From NCBI GenBank assembly GCA_005877965.1, contig VBNP01000050.1, positions 1-15,079 on the forward strand: a DNA stretch of 15,079 bases, in the 5' to 3' direction. Position numbers and translations under genes: made by a program. Position 1 is the first letter of the stretch. Every line of letters begins with the position of its first letter. This DNA is from Gammaproteobacteria bacterium. GTDB lineage: Bacteria > Pseudomonadota > Gammaproteobacteria > Steroidobacterales > Steroidobacteraceae. Under the pieces are notes generated by a model. The model was not told the origin of the DNA. It was given only the letters and a program-made list of their open reading frames with translations, and searched no databases. Shown one piece after another: positions 1 through 5,990 of the stretch.

Positions 1-392
1 GAAGCCGCGCAGCACTCATCCGGTTTCGCCAAGGACAAGGAAGCGCGGTACTTGACTTTCACAATGACAAACGTCCAAGTCTCAAAATAATTCCAGGCAT
101 ACCTATGCAGGGCTCGCTCGTGCGCTTGGGTAACGATGGATTCACCGTCACCAGCCCGGCAGAGGCGACTCCGGCGCTAAGCGATTCATTTGTCGATACG
201 TCGGTGATCGATATAGCGAATCTACCGGACCGCGTTCGCGTCTTCGACGTTAAACGGGTCCGCGAGGAAATTACCAATGAGGAGACGGGCACGACATTCC
301 TGCTCGCCGACGATGGGCTGTATCTGGTCCGACGGCCGTCCGTCGAGCGAGATAAGGAGAGCCGTGAATTGGCAGCTCGGGACGCCGGATAG
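1..392 (+). CDS. Unrecognised protein, C-terminal part only
   Basis: The reading frame is open from the left edge (first full codon at base 3) to a TAG at 390-392, giving about 129 visible residues, so the start lies outside the window. An internal ATG at 105 could be a start, but the frame continues upstream without a stop and the upstream residues (LIRFRQ, AVLDFHND) look like ordinary protein. The visible part is a mixed alpha/beta, acidic segment (DTSVIDIANLPDRVRVFDV), then a strand-like stretch (TTFLLADDGLYLVRRP) and a charged tail. There is no signal peptide or membrane segment in view. I do not recognise the family. It ends about 110 bp before tRNA-Met copy A, so it may lie just outside the mosaic region. 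Confidence 0.55.
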   Translation, partial: SRAALIRFRQGQGSAVLDFHNDKRPSLKIIPGIPMQGSLVRLGNDGFTVTSPAEATPALSDSFVDTSVIDIANLPDRVRVFDVKRVREEITNEETGTTFLLADDGLYLVRRPSVERDKESRELAARDAG

Positions 393-430
393 CATTGGAT
401 GTTGGAGATTGCGGCGGTGAATCGGATAGC

Positions 431-454
431 AGACTCACGCGGAATTCATGCGAG
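431..454 (+). repeat. Short recombinase-site-like motif, copy 1
   Basis: First of four related 24-base words (the others start at 4470, 9458 and 12179) with the shared pattern AGAmTCmCGC followed by GAATTC or a close variant. This copy lies about 50 bp left of tRNA-Met copy A and is closest to the copy at 12179. The sequence shows the resemblance. That these are integrase arm-type binding sites is inference from their position next to tRNA fragments and integrase remnants. Confidence 0.4.
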
Positions 455-501
455 AACCGTTCTAAGGTTGGTAGCGTGATGTGCAAGTCTTTGAAAAGAG
501 T

Positions 502-546
502 TGGTGGAAAGGGAGCGACTCGAACCCTCGACCCCGGCATTATGAG
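502..546 (-). repeat. tRNA-Met 3' half, copy A (attachment-site repeat)
   Basis: On the minus strand this reads anticodon loop CTCATAA (anticodon CAU), then the 3' anticodon strand, variable loop, a T-arm with TTCGAGT, a seven-base acceptor strand, discriminator A and an encoded CCA (502-504). The 5' half of the tRNA is absent and one T-stem base (516) breaks pairing, so it is not a working tRNA. The 42-bp core (505-546) differs from copy B by one base, and the similarity runs on into CGGTAGTTGGC. Tyrosine recombinases of genomic islands often use tRNA 3' ends as attachment sites, and such half-copies are the usual footprint. Confidence 0.75.
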
Positions 547-560
547 CCCGGTAGTTGGCG

Positions 561-707
561 TTCATTCGCGACGCACTCGAGGCAGAGATCCGGCGACAGC
601 GAGTTCGCGGGGACGAGATCCGTCACGTTGAGGGCTACACGCGCAAGCCAGTCGCGCCAGGCGAGCTCGACGCCTGGCTCAGCGAACAAGACTGGGGCGC
701 ATCGTGA
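561..707 (+). pseudogene. MazE-like antitoxin remnant, C-terminal half
   Basis: Forty-eight codons (FIRDALEAEIRRQR ... LSEQDWGAS, then TGA) closely match the C-terminal part of the intact antitoxin at 9548-9781, including GYTRKPVA and SEQDWG. The N-terminal DNA-binding strand and first helix are missing: the frame joins tRNA-Met flank (GTAGTTGGC) directly to the FIRD codons, equivalent to a deletion of about 265 bp relative to the intact locus. A GTGA start/stop overlap persists at 704-707, but the sequence beyond does not continue as a MazF/PemK toxin. This is a decayed duplicate of the right-hand toxin-antitoxin locus. It lacks the DNA-binding part and probably makes no functional protein. 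Confidence 0.7.
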
Positions 708-818
708 AGGACGACATCAACGCAGCCGAGCGCTCACCGCGCGCGGGTGAAATGAGTCCCAATCGGGCCCCCGCTACCACGCTCCCCCTCGAACTCGTTG
801 ACCGTTGGAGTGTCCCGC

Positions 819-1193
819 TCACAAGGACTTTTTGAGCGGTCGGATAAACTCAAACGCCTCATTAACTTGCGCGCGGCGAAAGTCCGCGCGCTGCTTGTCG
901 GAGGCCGTTCCAGTCGAGGAGAGCTGGGTGCGCTCACACTCCGCGAGACGCTCATGGTAGGCAGTATCAATCTCCGCCCAGCTCGCATCCGCCGCCACGC
1001 CGAGAATCGCGTGCCAGCTGTTGCCGAGCTCGGCAACGCTGAGAAGCGCTCGACCGCTCGCGGGTGGTGGTGTTCCCTGGTGCATCTCAACAGGCGGAGC
1101 TTTCTGCTGTCGAATGACGGTGATCAGCCACGAAACGAGTCCCCACCCGACAAGCCCGCCCGCGCCGACCACAATCCAGTCAGTGGCGGTCAT
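819..1193 (-). CDS. Membrane-anchored J-like domain protein without HPD
   Basis: A 124-residue protein. The ATG at 1193 is preferred over an upstream ATG at 1280 because a GGGGGAG ribosome-binding site precedes it and it overlaps the end of the upstream gene by 14 nt, as in coupled operons. Residues about 5-25 (WIVVGAGGLVGWGLVSWLITVI) form one membrane helix. The C-terminal half, from about residue 57, resembles a DnaJ J-domain: WHAILGVAADASWAEIDTAYHERL fits helices I-II, and FRRAQVNEAFEFIRPL fits helices III-IV. The HPD tripeptide needed to stimulate Hsp70 ATPase is absent (the loop reads AECERTQLSS), so co-chaperone activity is doubtful. It is the last gene of a three-gene minus-strand cluster. 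J-like identity is from pattern only. Confidence 0.7.
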   Translation of the reverse strand: MTATDWIVVGAGGLVGWGLVSWLITVIRQQKAPPVEMHQGTPPPASGRALLSVAELGNSWHAILGVAADASWAEIDTAYHERLAECERTQLSSTGTASDKQRADFRRAQVNEAFEFIRPLKKSL

Positions 1194-1914
1194 GAGGCGC
1201 TCCCCCAAGCTTTCGTAGCTCCTCGCTGAGAACTTGGTGCTCTCTGCTGTTTTCGGGCAAGTAGCGCTGAGCGCTGGCAAGCGCCTCCTTGAGGCTCTGT
1301 CGGATCATCGCAACGCCGTTCGCGTCAAACCCGAGTGCCGGCAGGTCGGATGCCGCGAGAGTCCAGCGGCGATGCGTTGATACCGCCCGGGCCAGATTAG
1401 CCGCGCAGGGTAGGCACACGAGCGCCATGATGAACGTGGAACAAACCTGCCAACGTGTGAGCTGCAGATCCTTTCTTCGAATGCAGACCAGAGTGCACCC
1501 CGCTCCTGACAGGAGGAAGCAGAGAATCGCGGCAGCGACGAACAGCCTCTGCTGCCCGAGCGCGAGCGCTAGTGGCGCGACGAGAATGAGCAGGAACCCA
1601 CATACGCCCGAGATCCATCCGAGCGCGCGCACCGCTCCCAGGTGCCGACTCATTTCGATTTTGACGTCCTCCGATGCGCTGCCGGCGCCACGGGACGTGG
1701 CCCACTGCACTCGCAGCTCCGGCCAGAAGGGCGTCAACGGGTTGGGGACATAGGGGCGACGTCCCCCGAGTTCGAAAGACCACCCCAACGACAGTCCCCG
1801 CACGAACCCGATGCGAGTGGAGATCACTGCTTCTCCGACGCACAAGAAGTGCGCCGAGTCAAAGAGATACACCGCAGGAAGCGCGAGGGCGAGAAGCCCC
1901 TCCGACGTGGGCAT
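1180..1914 (-). CDS. Unknown polytopic membrane protein
   Basis: A 244-residue protein with apparent membrane segments at about residues 5-25, 98-118, 123-145 and 155-177, and a hydrophilic C-terminal tail (about 178-244) with a helical stretch GVAMIRQSLKEALASAQRYL. The loop after the first helix is unusual: it contains GLSLGWSFELGGRRPYVPNPLTPFWPELRV. I do not recognise a named family. It lies 37 bp downstream of the DUF2167 gene and overlaps the J-like gene by 14 nt, so the three are probably co-transcribed. The ATG at 1914 has only a weak ribosome-binding site, so the true start could be slightly different. Confidence 0.65.
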   Translation of the reverse strand: MPTSEGLLALALPAVYLFDSAHFLCVGEAVISTRIGFVRGLSLGWSFELGGRRPYVPNPLTPFWPELRVQWATSRGAGSASEDVKIEMSRHLGAVRALGWISGVCGFLLILVAPLALALGQQRLFVAAAILCFLLSGAGCTLVCIRRKDLQLTRWQVCSTFIMALVCLPCAANLARAVSTHRRWTLAASDLPALGFDANGVAMIRQSLKEALASAQRYLPENSREHQVLSEELRKLGGAPHDRH

Positions 1915-1951
1915 CTTCGATGCGTCCGTTGTGATCCAGTCCGCTGTGAGA

Positions 1952-2827
1952 TTACGGTTGGGGCTGCTTGCGCTTGAAAAGTGACTTGAGCCCCGCGATT
2001 ACGGCGACGACCGCCGCCAGAATTACTTTCCAGAACGCAGCGACGCCAGCGACCACGAATTTCCACAACCCTTTGAGCAAGCCGGTCTTGACCGCCGCAG
2101 CAACCGCGCCGCCGACGATAAGGCCGGTGAGGCCATATTCCGCTACCTTATCGCCCGGTCGCCACTCTGCGTAAGTGTCCCCGGAATTGAATCGGTAGGC
2201 GGTGAGCACCCGATTGACGTCCGCGACGGCCGCCGCAGTGTCCGCCGGTCTTGCAACGAGGACCACCGACGTGTAGCCGCGTCGGCCCAGAATCTTCGTG
2301 AAGAAGTTCGTGCCCTCGCCGTGCGGTGAGCGCAGCAAGGTTGCCCATTCCAAGCGCTTCGTGGTGTTGTTGTAGGCAGGCGGGATCGTCCAGCCGACGA
2401 CGTGCAGTTCGCTCCACCCGCGGCGCCTTCTCTCCTCGTTGGCGGCCTCGGTGCTCTCCTTGAGCGCCTTCAAGATCTTGTCGGCATCGACCTTCTCATC
2501 GTCCCTGACGTACCCCTCGCCTTCGAAGTACAGGTACGCGTTCCAACCGAGGTCCTTCGGAGCAACCAAGACTTCCTTGCCCGAGGAGAGGTTCTCGTTG
2601 AGCTCTTCAAACTTGGTGGTGTTGGCCTCATCGAGGTACACGTAACCTTCGGGCAAGGACAGCGTGGAGTTGCCGCCGACCGTCACCTCATGGGGTCCGA
2701 ACACCCACTTCAGTGCACGAAGCTTCGTACGGAACTCGTCAGCCTTCGGATCCGAGTTTTCCTGCGCGTGCACAGGGCCCGTTACTACGAACATCAGAAC
2801 GGTCGTCAGAAGTGCGACCTTGGACAT
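1952..2827 (-). CDS. DUF2167 family membrane-anchored exported protein
   Basis: A 291-residue protein. An N-terminal signal peptide (VALLTTVLMFVVTGPVHA, likely cut after HA at residue 20) leads into a soluble domain with DUF2167 hallmarks: GYVRDDEKVDADKILKALK (about 105-123), EAANEERRRRGW, VVGWTIPPAYNNTTKRLEWA (144-162), KILGRRGY (178-185) and AYRFNSGDTYAEWRPGDKVAEYGLTGLIVGG (210-240). One or two hydrophobic helices follow (about 231-282), then a basic tail. The family is a conserved membrane-anchored domain of unknown function. Start support: AGAAGGA lies just upstream of the ATG. It is the first gene of the minus-strand cluster running to 819, so its partners are probably the unknown membrane protein and the J-like protein. 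Confidence 0.88.
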   Translation of the reverse strand: MSKVALLTTVLMFVVTGPVHAQENSDPKADEFRTKLRALKWVFGPHEVTVGGNSTLSLPEGYVYLDEANTTKFEELNENLSSGKEVLVAPKDLGWNAYLYFEGEGYVRDDEKVDADKILKALKESTEAANEERRRRGWSELHVVGWTIPPAYNNTTKRLEWATLLRSPHGEGTNFFTKILGRRGYTSVVLVARPADTAAAVADVNRVLTAYRFNSGDTYAEWRPGDKVAEYGLTGLIVGGAVAAAVKTGLLKGLWKFVVAGVAAFWKVILAAVVAVIAGLKSLFKRKQPQP

Positions 2828-3401
2828 GGAGTGATCCTTCTCGTGCGGATTTGCAGCGCATCGCTAAACCTAGATGCTGGTCCGGGCCCAGGTGAGGCTT
2901 GGTAGCGCCGCACTAGCCGCCCGCAGTGCTAGTGTATCCGCGTTTCGATGCCATAAGGCCGGACGATCGGGGGCGGTCTGGCGCTAGATTGTTACTGTGC
3001 GCAACCGGGAATAAGTCTCAGTCGAGCACCTCGCCGAGACGGTCCTCTTGCGTTCGACACGCCTGGCCGCTGTCTCCGAGCACTTCCTCATAGAGCACCG
3101 TGACGGCTCGGACAACCTGCCGCAGCGTCGCACAGTAACAGGGGAGTGACTGAAGCTTCACCATGCCATCAGCGCATGTATATGCATGAATTGTCAATTG
3201 AGCGTGCAGGACGGCGATCGCGAAGGCCGCTCGATCTAGCGACTTGGGTACACCCGCCGGAGTTGGTGGTTAGTGGGACGGTGGATGGAGGTATAGACTG
3301 AATTTCTTCTCATCCGTGACGCTAGACCGCCTGGAGCCCTCCGGGCTTTACCTGGATCTCTTACATTTTCACGTAGATTGATGAATCGCCGGGAGATAAC
3401 C
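2828..3401. other. Gene-poor stretch between divergent genes
   Basis: It holds the divergent upstream regions of the DUF2167 gene and the repeat protein at 3402, plus a probable MarR-family stub (3018-3164). A small GC hairpin (AGCCC at 3335-3339 with GGGCT at 3343-3347) lies upstream of the repeat-protein gene. I see no convincing -35/-10 pair, tRNA or other RNA gene here. Confidence 0.4.
3018..3164 (-). pseudogene. Probable MarR-family regulator, N-terminal stub
   Basis: A 48-codon frame from ATG at 3164 to TGA at 3018. Residues 9-30 (CYCATLRQVVRAVTVLYEEV...) fit the first helix typical of many proteobacterial MarR regulators (CxCxxLRxxxRxxTxLYDExL). The next segment, QACRTQEDRL, vaguely fits the usual GLRxTQ stretch, and then the frame stops. 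The winged-helix DNA-binding domain is missing and no continuation was recognised in the bases to the left. No good ribosome-binding site precedes the ATG. I read it as a decayed regulator gene; a chance small ORF is the alternative. Confidence 0.42.
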
Positions 3402-3782
3402 ATGAAGTTTCGGATAGCTGTCGTGTCGACCATGCTCTTGCTCGGCTCTGTTGCGAGCCTCGTAAACGCCGCGGAGAGCAAGGCCGTACAAACAATGGCC
3501 GGAATACTGCTGCATCTTCAGCACTACCCCACCGATGCCGACAAGCAGTCACTTAAGCAGATCATAGAGGACAAGTCAGCGACCAAGGACGAACGTACCG
3601 TGGCTCAGGCTCTAATCAACGTGCAGCATATGGTGGCTGCTGCCGACAAGCCGAAACTTGAAGCCATCGCAAAGAACGACAAGGCTACCAGCCCGGTAAA
3701 GACGCTCGCGGAGATCATTCTCAAACTGAACCACATGCCCTCTGAGAGCGACAAAGGAAAGCTGAAGGCTTTGGCTTCGTAA
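3402..3782 (+). CDS. Exported helical protein of 35-residue repeats
   Basis: A 126-residue protein. ATG at 3402 is chosen because GGGAGA lies just upstream; an earlier in-frame TTG/ATG at 3378-3381 has no such site. Signal peptide: MKFRIAVVSTMLLLGSVASLVNA, probably cut after NAA. The mature part is almost wholly repeats with an exact period of 35: TMAGILLHLQHYPTDADKQS..., TVAQALINVQHMVAAADKPK..., TLAEIILKLNHMPSESDKGK..., the third ending after 26 residues. Conserved positions per unit are T-x-A at the start, I/L-x-x-x-(Q/N)-H at 8-11, DK at 17-18 and LxxI at 21-24. A periplasmic helical-repeat fold is likely. No family was recognised and the function is unknown. Confidence 0.85.
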   Translation: MKFRIAVVSTMLLLGSVASLVNAAESKAVQTMAGILLHLQHYPTDADKQSLKQIIEDKSATKDERTVAQALINVQHMVAAADKPKLEAIAKNDKATSPVKTLAEIILKLNHMPSESDKGKLKALAS

Positions 3783-3805
3783 TGTAGCCGCTGATCACGA
3801 TTCGG

Positions 3806-3907
3806 TCAGGGGCCGTAGACCTTAAGTTGCCCGAGCTTCAGATCCGCCCGCGCAGCGGAGGTGACGTACGCGACCGCTCCGCGCGCCGCGTGCTGCTCCG
3901 TCAGCAT
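3806..3907 (-). CDS. Tiny ORF overlapping the end of the DUF427 gene
   Basis: Thirty-three codons from ATG at 3907 to TGA at 3806, beginning inside the DUF427 stop region (ATGCTGA, 7-nt overlap). The peptide (MLTEQHAARGAVAYVT..., ending GQLKVYGP) has ordinary protein composition and a predicted amphipathic helix, which is why I note it. It could be a translationally coupled small protein or the decayed end of a second gene. No family was recognised and the coding status is uncertain. Confidence 0.25.
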   Translation of the reverse strand: MLTEQHAARGAVAYVTSAARADLKLGQLKVYGP

Positions 3908-4185
3908 TGCAGCTCGACGTCGTTCCAAAACCCGATCCAGCGAGCCACATGGGCGTAAGAGGCCCGCGGCGCCTCGTACGCCCAAGCGGCGCGCTCGCTG
4001 CTGTGGGTTCCGTCCGAGAGATTGAAGAACCGCACACTGTGGGGACAGCGATGGTCGGCCTCTGTCTTGGGGGCCGCCTGCAGAAATTCCATGCGCACCG
4101 ACGCCGGCGGGAAGTAATGATAGCCGTCGAGCTCGATCGTCCGATCGCTTTCCGCCATGATCTGACCATGCCACAGGGCTTTCAT
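3901..4185 (-). CDS. DUF427 family protein
   Basis: A 94-residue protein. The frame extends upstream to 4278, but the ATG at 4185 is preferred: GGAGAG lies 6 nt before it and MKALWHGQIMAESDRTIELDGYHYFPPASV is the family N-terminus (compare the usual M-K-A-x-W-x-G-x-v-x-A-E-S-D, then HYFPP). Further hallmarks are RCPHSVRFFNL, AAWAYEAP and HVARWIGFW, where other members read CPWKG...Y, AAWYYP and H(I/V)A..VAFW. DUF427 proteins are small beta-rich soluble domains of unknown function. The gene is convergent with the repeat-protein gene and faces away from the integrase remnant. Confidence 0.85.
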   Translation of the reverse strand: MKALWHGQIMAESDRTIELDGYHYFPPASVRMEFLQAAPKTEADHRCPHSVRFFNLSDGTHSSERAAWAYEAPRASYAHVARWIGFWNDVELQC

Positions 4186-4280
4186 GCAGCTCTCCTCTTT
4201 CGTCGTCCTGCGCCAGGAACCCCGCCCTTGGCCGTTGGCGTGCCGGCGTTCGGCGCGCGTTTCGCGCACGGTTTGCATCT

Positions 4281-4395
4281 TGCCGCTGTTCCGCCGACCT
4301 GGTCACGGGAAACGCTCCGGCTCGGTGGCGATGTCTTTGCGCTATGCACACCTCGCTCCCGACCAGCGGCGGCCGAGAAAACGAGTGGTCAGTAA
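4281..4395 (+). pseudogene. Tyrosine integrase remnant, C-terminal end (RYAHLAP type)
   Basis: In the frame with codons at 4331-4363, MSLRYAHLAPD is the signature around the nucleophile Tyr of phage-type integrases (typically ...GHxSxxMTxRYAHLAP). Just upstream, GHGKRSGSVAM fits the preceding conserved Gly-His helix. The catalytic Arg boxes and the rest of the protein are not found to the left, where the DUF427 gene lies. After RYAHLAPDQRRPRKR the frame runs on without integrase character. This is a 3'-terminal relic of an integrase gene, abutting repeat D1. Confidence 0.68.
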
Positions 4396-4396
4396 T

Positions 4397-4492
4397 TTCA
4401 ATCACTTGCCGAGGGACGCCCGTTGCAATCGGCACGACGAAGCACAACTGAGCACAACCGACTCCCGCAAGACTCCCGCAGGAATTCGGGTC
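4397..4492 (+). repeat. Dispersed 96-bp repeat D1
   Basis: Matches 9386-9481 without gaps over 96 bp (about 78 identical positions by eye). It starts TTCAATCACTTGCCGAGG, contains GCACAACTGAGCAC, and ends in a tandem ACTCCCGCA pair (4461-4469 and 4472-4480) followed by GGAATTCGGGTC. It directly follows an integrase remnant. D2 directly follows tRNA-Met copy B. The position suggests the arm region of an attachment site, which is inference. Confidence 0.65.
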
Positions 4493-4493
4493 G
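4470..4493 (+). repeat. Short recombinase-site-like motif, copy 2
   Basis: AGACTCCCGCAGGAATTCGG, second copy of the word shared with 431, 9458 and 12179. It lies at the end of D1 and is immediately preceded by another ACTCCCGCA, giving a direct repeat with an 11-bp period, about one helical turn. That spacing suits side-by-side protein binding. Confidence 0.4.
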
Positions 4494-4667
4494 CGAACCC
4501 CGCCGACATGGCGTGCCGATGCGGTTCTTCCCCTGTGCTTGCGCAAGATCGGCTTGGTGCAGTGTCCATGCGACGATAGAGTATGCCCCGGATCACTAGC
4601 GGCGAATGGGTTGCTGCGAGGGGCTCAGGCTTCGGGCGGTAATTCCCTTAGTAGGAAGCCAGACGGC

Positions 4668-5303
4668 ATGTATACGCTTTACTACAGCCCGGGAACCGCC
4701 AGCATGTGCGTGCACCAGGCGTTGATCGAGGCAAACGCACAATACCGCCTGGTGCTGGTGGATTTGCAGGCTGGCCAGCAGCGCGACCCGGCTTATCTGC
4801 GGCTCAATCCCGGCGGAGTCGTGCCCACGTTGCTGATCGACGATACACCGTTCACCGAAACGGCCGCACTGCTGATGACGATAGCGACCCGACATCCTGA
4901 GACCCGGCTGGCGCCGGCGGAGAGTTCCGCGAGCCGCGCCGGGTGGTATCAGTGGATCGTGTATCTCGCCAATACGCTGCAGCCGGCGTTCCGCCTGTGG
5001 TTTTATCCGGCAGACGTCAGCGACGACCCCGACACGCAAGCGATACTGAACGCCGCGACGTGCCGCAAGATAGAGAGCATTTGGGCGCGAATCGAAGCGC
5101 ATCTGCTGGCGCAGGGCCCGTATCTGCTCGGCGCAGAGTTCTCGGCAGCGGACCTCATGCTGATCATGCTGATGCGCTGGTCGCGGAACATGCCAAGGCC
5201 GGCGACCGAGTGGCCGGCGCTGCATCAGTATGCCGCGCGGATGAAAGCTCGCCCGAGCTGGAAGAAGCTCTGCGCGCTGGAAGGACTGAGCGAGTGGAAT
5301 TGA
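4668..5303 (+). CDS. Glutathione S-transferase family protein
   Basis: A 211-residue protein of usual GST length. ATG at 4668 is preceded by GGAAG; the frame extends to 4539, but the added residues are not GST-like and overlap repeat-rich DNA. Thioredoxin-like N-terminal domain: MYTLYYSPGTASMCVHQAL (candidate active-site Ser7), LNPGGVVPTLLID with the cis-Pro loop, and TETAALL in place of the usual glutathione-binding ESxAI. Helical C-terminal domain: about residues 85-205, with AEFSAADLMLIMLMRW as the conserved N-capping/ASxxD-type motif. The family conjugates or reduces substrates using glutathione in the cytosol. The substrate here is unknown. It stands alone and is convergent with the DUF924 gene. 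Confidence 0.9.
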   Translation: MYTLYYSPGTASMCVHQALIEANAQYRLVLVDLQAGQQRDPAYLRLNPGGVVPTLLIDDTPFTETAALLMTIATRHPETRLAPAESSASRAGWYQWIVYLANTLQPAFRLWFYPADVSDDPDTQAILNAATCRKIESIWARIEAHLLAQGPYLLGAEFSAADLMLIMLMRWSRNMPRPATEWPALHQYAARMKARPSWKKLCALEGLSEWN

Positions 5304-5366
5304 AGATAGGCGCGGACTACGAACGCTAAGCGGACCTTCTGCGGCAACGAGCGGCTGATCGGATGA

Positions 5367-5945
5367 TCACAGCCACCACGCGGAGGGTTGCTGCAGCAGC
5401 GCGAGCTCGTCCGCGGATGAATTTCGGTTGAGTATCGCGTTGCGATGCGGGAAGCGGCCGAATCGATCGATGATCTCCTTGTGCGCGATGGCAAATCGGG
5501 TCCACTCTGCATTGCCGACACTTCCGATCAGCTGAACCGCGAGTGCCTGATCTGCGCGCTCCTCGCTGTGCTCGAACGGCAGGTAGAGAAACAGCCGCTC
5601 CTGCTCCGCCATGGCCGTATCGCACCCCTGACTGATCGCGCATCTGGACAGGCGGCGCGCGACAGGATCGGCCGCGAAAGCACCGGGCGTGCCACGGAAC
5701 AGGTTGCGTGAGAACTGATCGAGAACGATGACGGCGGCCAGCAGCGCGCGTGGCGTCGCTGCGATGCAGCCCTCGTCTGCAACGAGGCGTTGGTGCAGCG
5801 AACCGAAGCGCTCGCGGATCTGCGCATCAATCTTCTCGCTCCTCGCGAACCAATGCACCTCCCCCAGCTCCTCGAACCAGAAATTTAGAACCTCGGTTAC
5901 CCAAGCCGGCTCGCCTGGGTCGCTGCTCGCATGCGTGCCGGACAT
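5367..5945 (-). CDS. DUF924 family protein
   Basis: A 192-residue protein. Family hallmarks in order: VLNFWFEELGEVHWFAR (19-35), IRERFGSLHQRLVADEG, LLAAVIVLDQFSRNLFRGTPGAFAADPVAR (68-97), ERLFLYLPFEHSEERADQ (116-133) and HKEIIDRFGRFPHRNAILNR (155-174). DUF924 proteins are soluble all-helical proteins of unknown function. Start at ATG 5945 with GAGGAAAC just before it. It begins 45 bp after the CadC-like regulator on the same strand, so they may be co-transcribed, but no functional link is known. Confidence 0.92.
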   Translation of the reverse strand: MSGTHASSDPGEPAWVTEVLNFWFEELGEVHWFARSEKIDAQIRERFGSLHQRLVADEGCIAATPRALLAAVIVLDQFSRNLFRGTPGAFAADPVARRLSRCAISQGCDTAMAEQERLFLYLPFEHSEERADQALAVQLIGSVGNAEWTRFAIAHKEIIDRFGRFPHRNAILNRNSSADELALLQQPSAWWL

Positions 5946-5990
5946 GTTTCCTCTGCGGAGGGAAGCGATCCTGTTTCCGGCGGCCGACGG

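Noticed and set aside
395..750. Plus-strand ORFs covering tRNA-Met copy A (peptides such as KGATRTLDPGIM and KGSDSNPRPRHYE)
   Set aside because: These are antisense translations of a tRNA 3' half, a well-known source of false proteins, and they conflict with the antitoxin remnant frame.
815..839. Hairpin CCGCTCA/TGAGCGG at the end of the J-like gene as a terminator
   Set aside because: The loop is 12 nt and no T-run follows on the minus strand, so terminator function is not supported.
3806..4546. A 246-codon minus-strand ORF
   Set aside because: Most of it is an arginine-rich shadow of the DUF427 gene and integrase remnant. Only the last 33 codons are noted, at low confidence.
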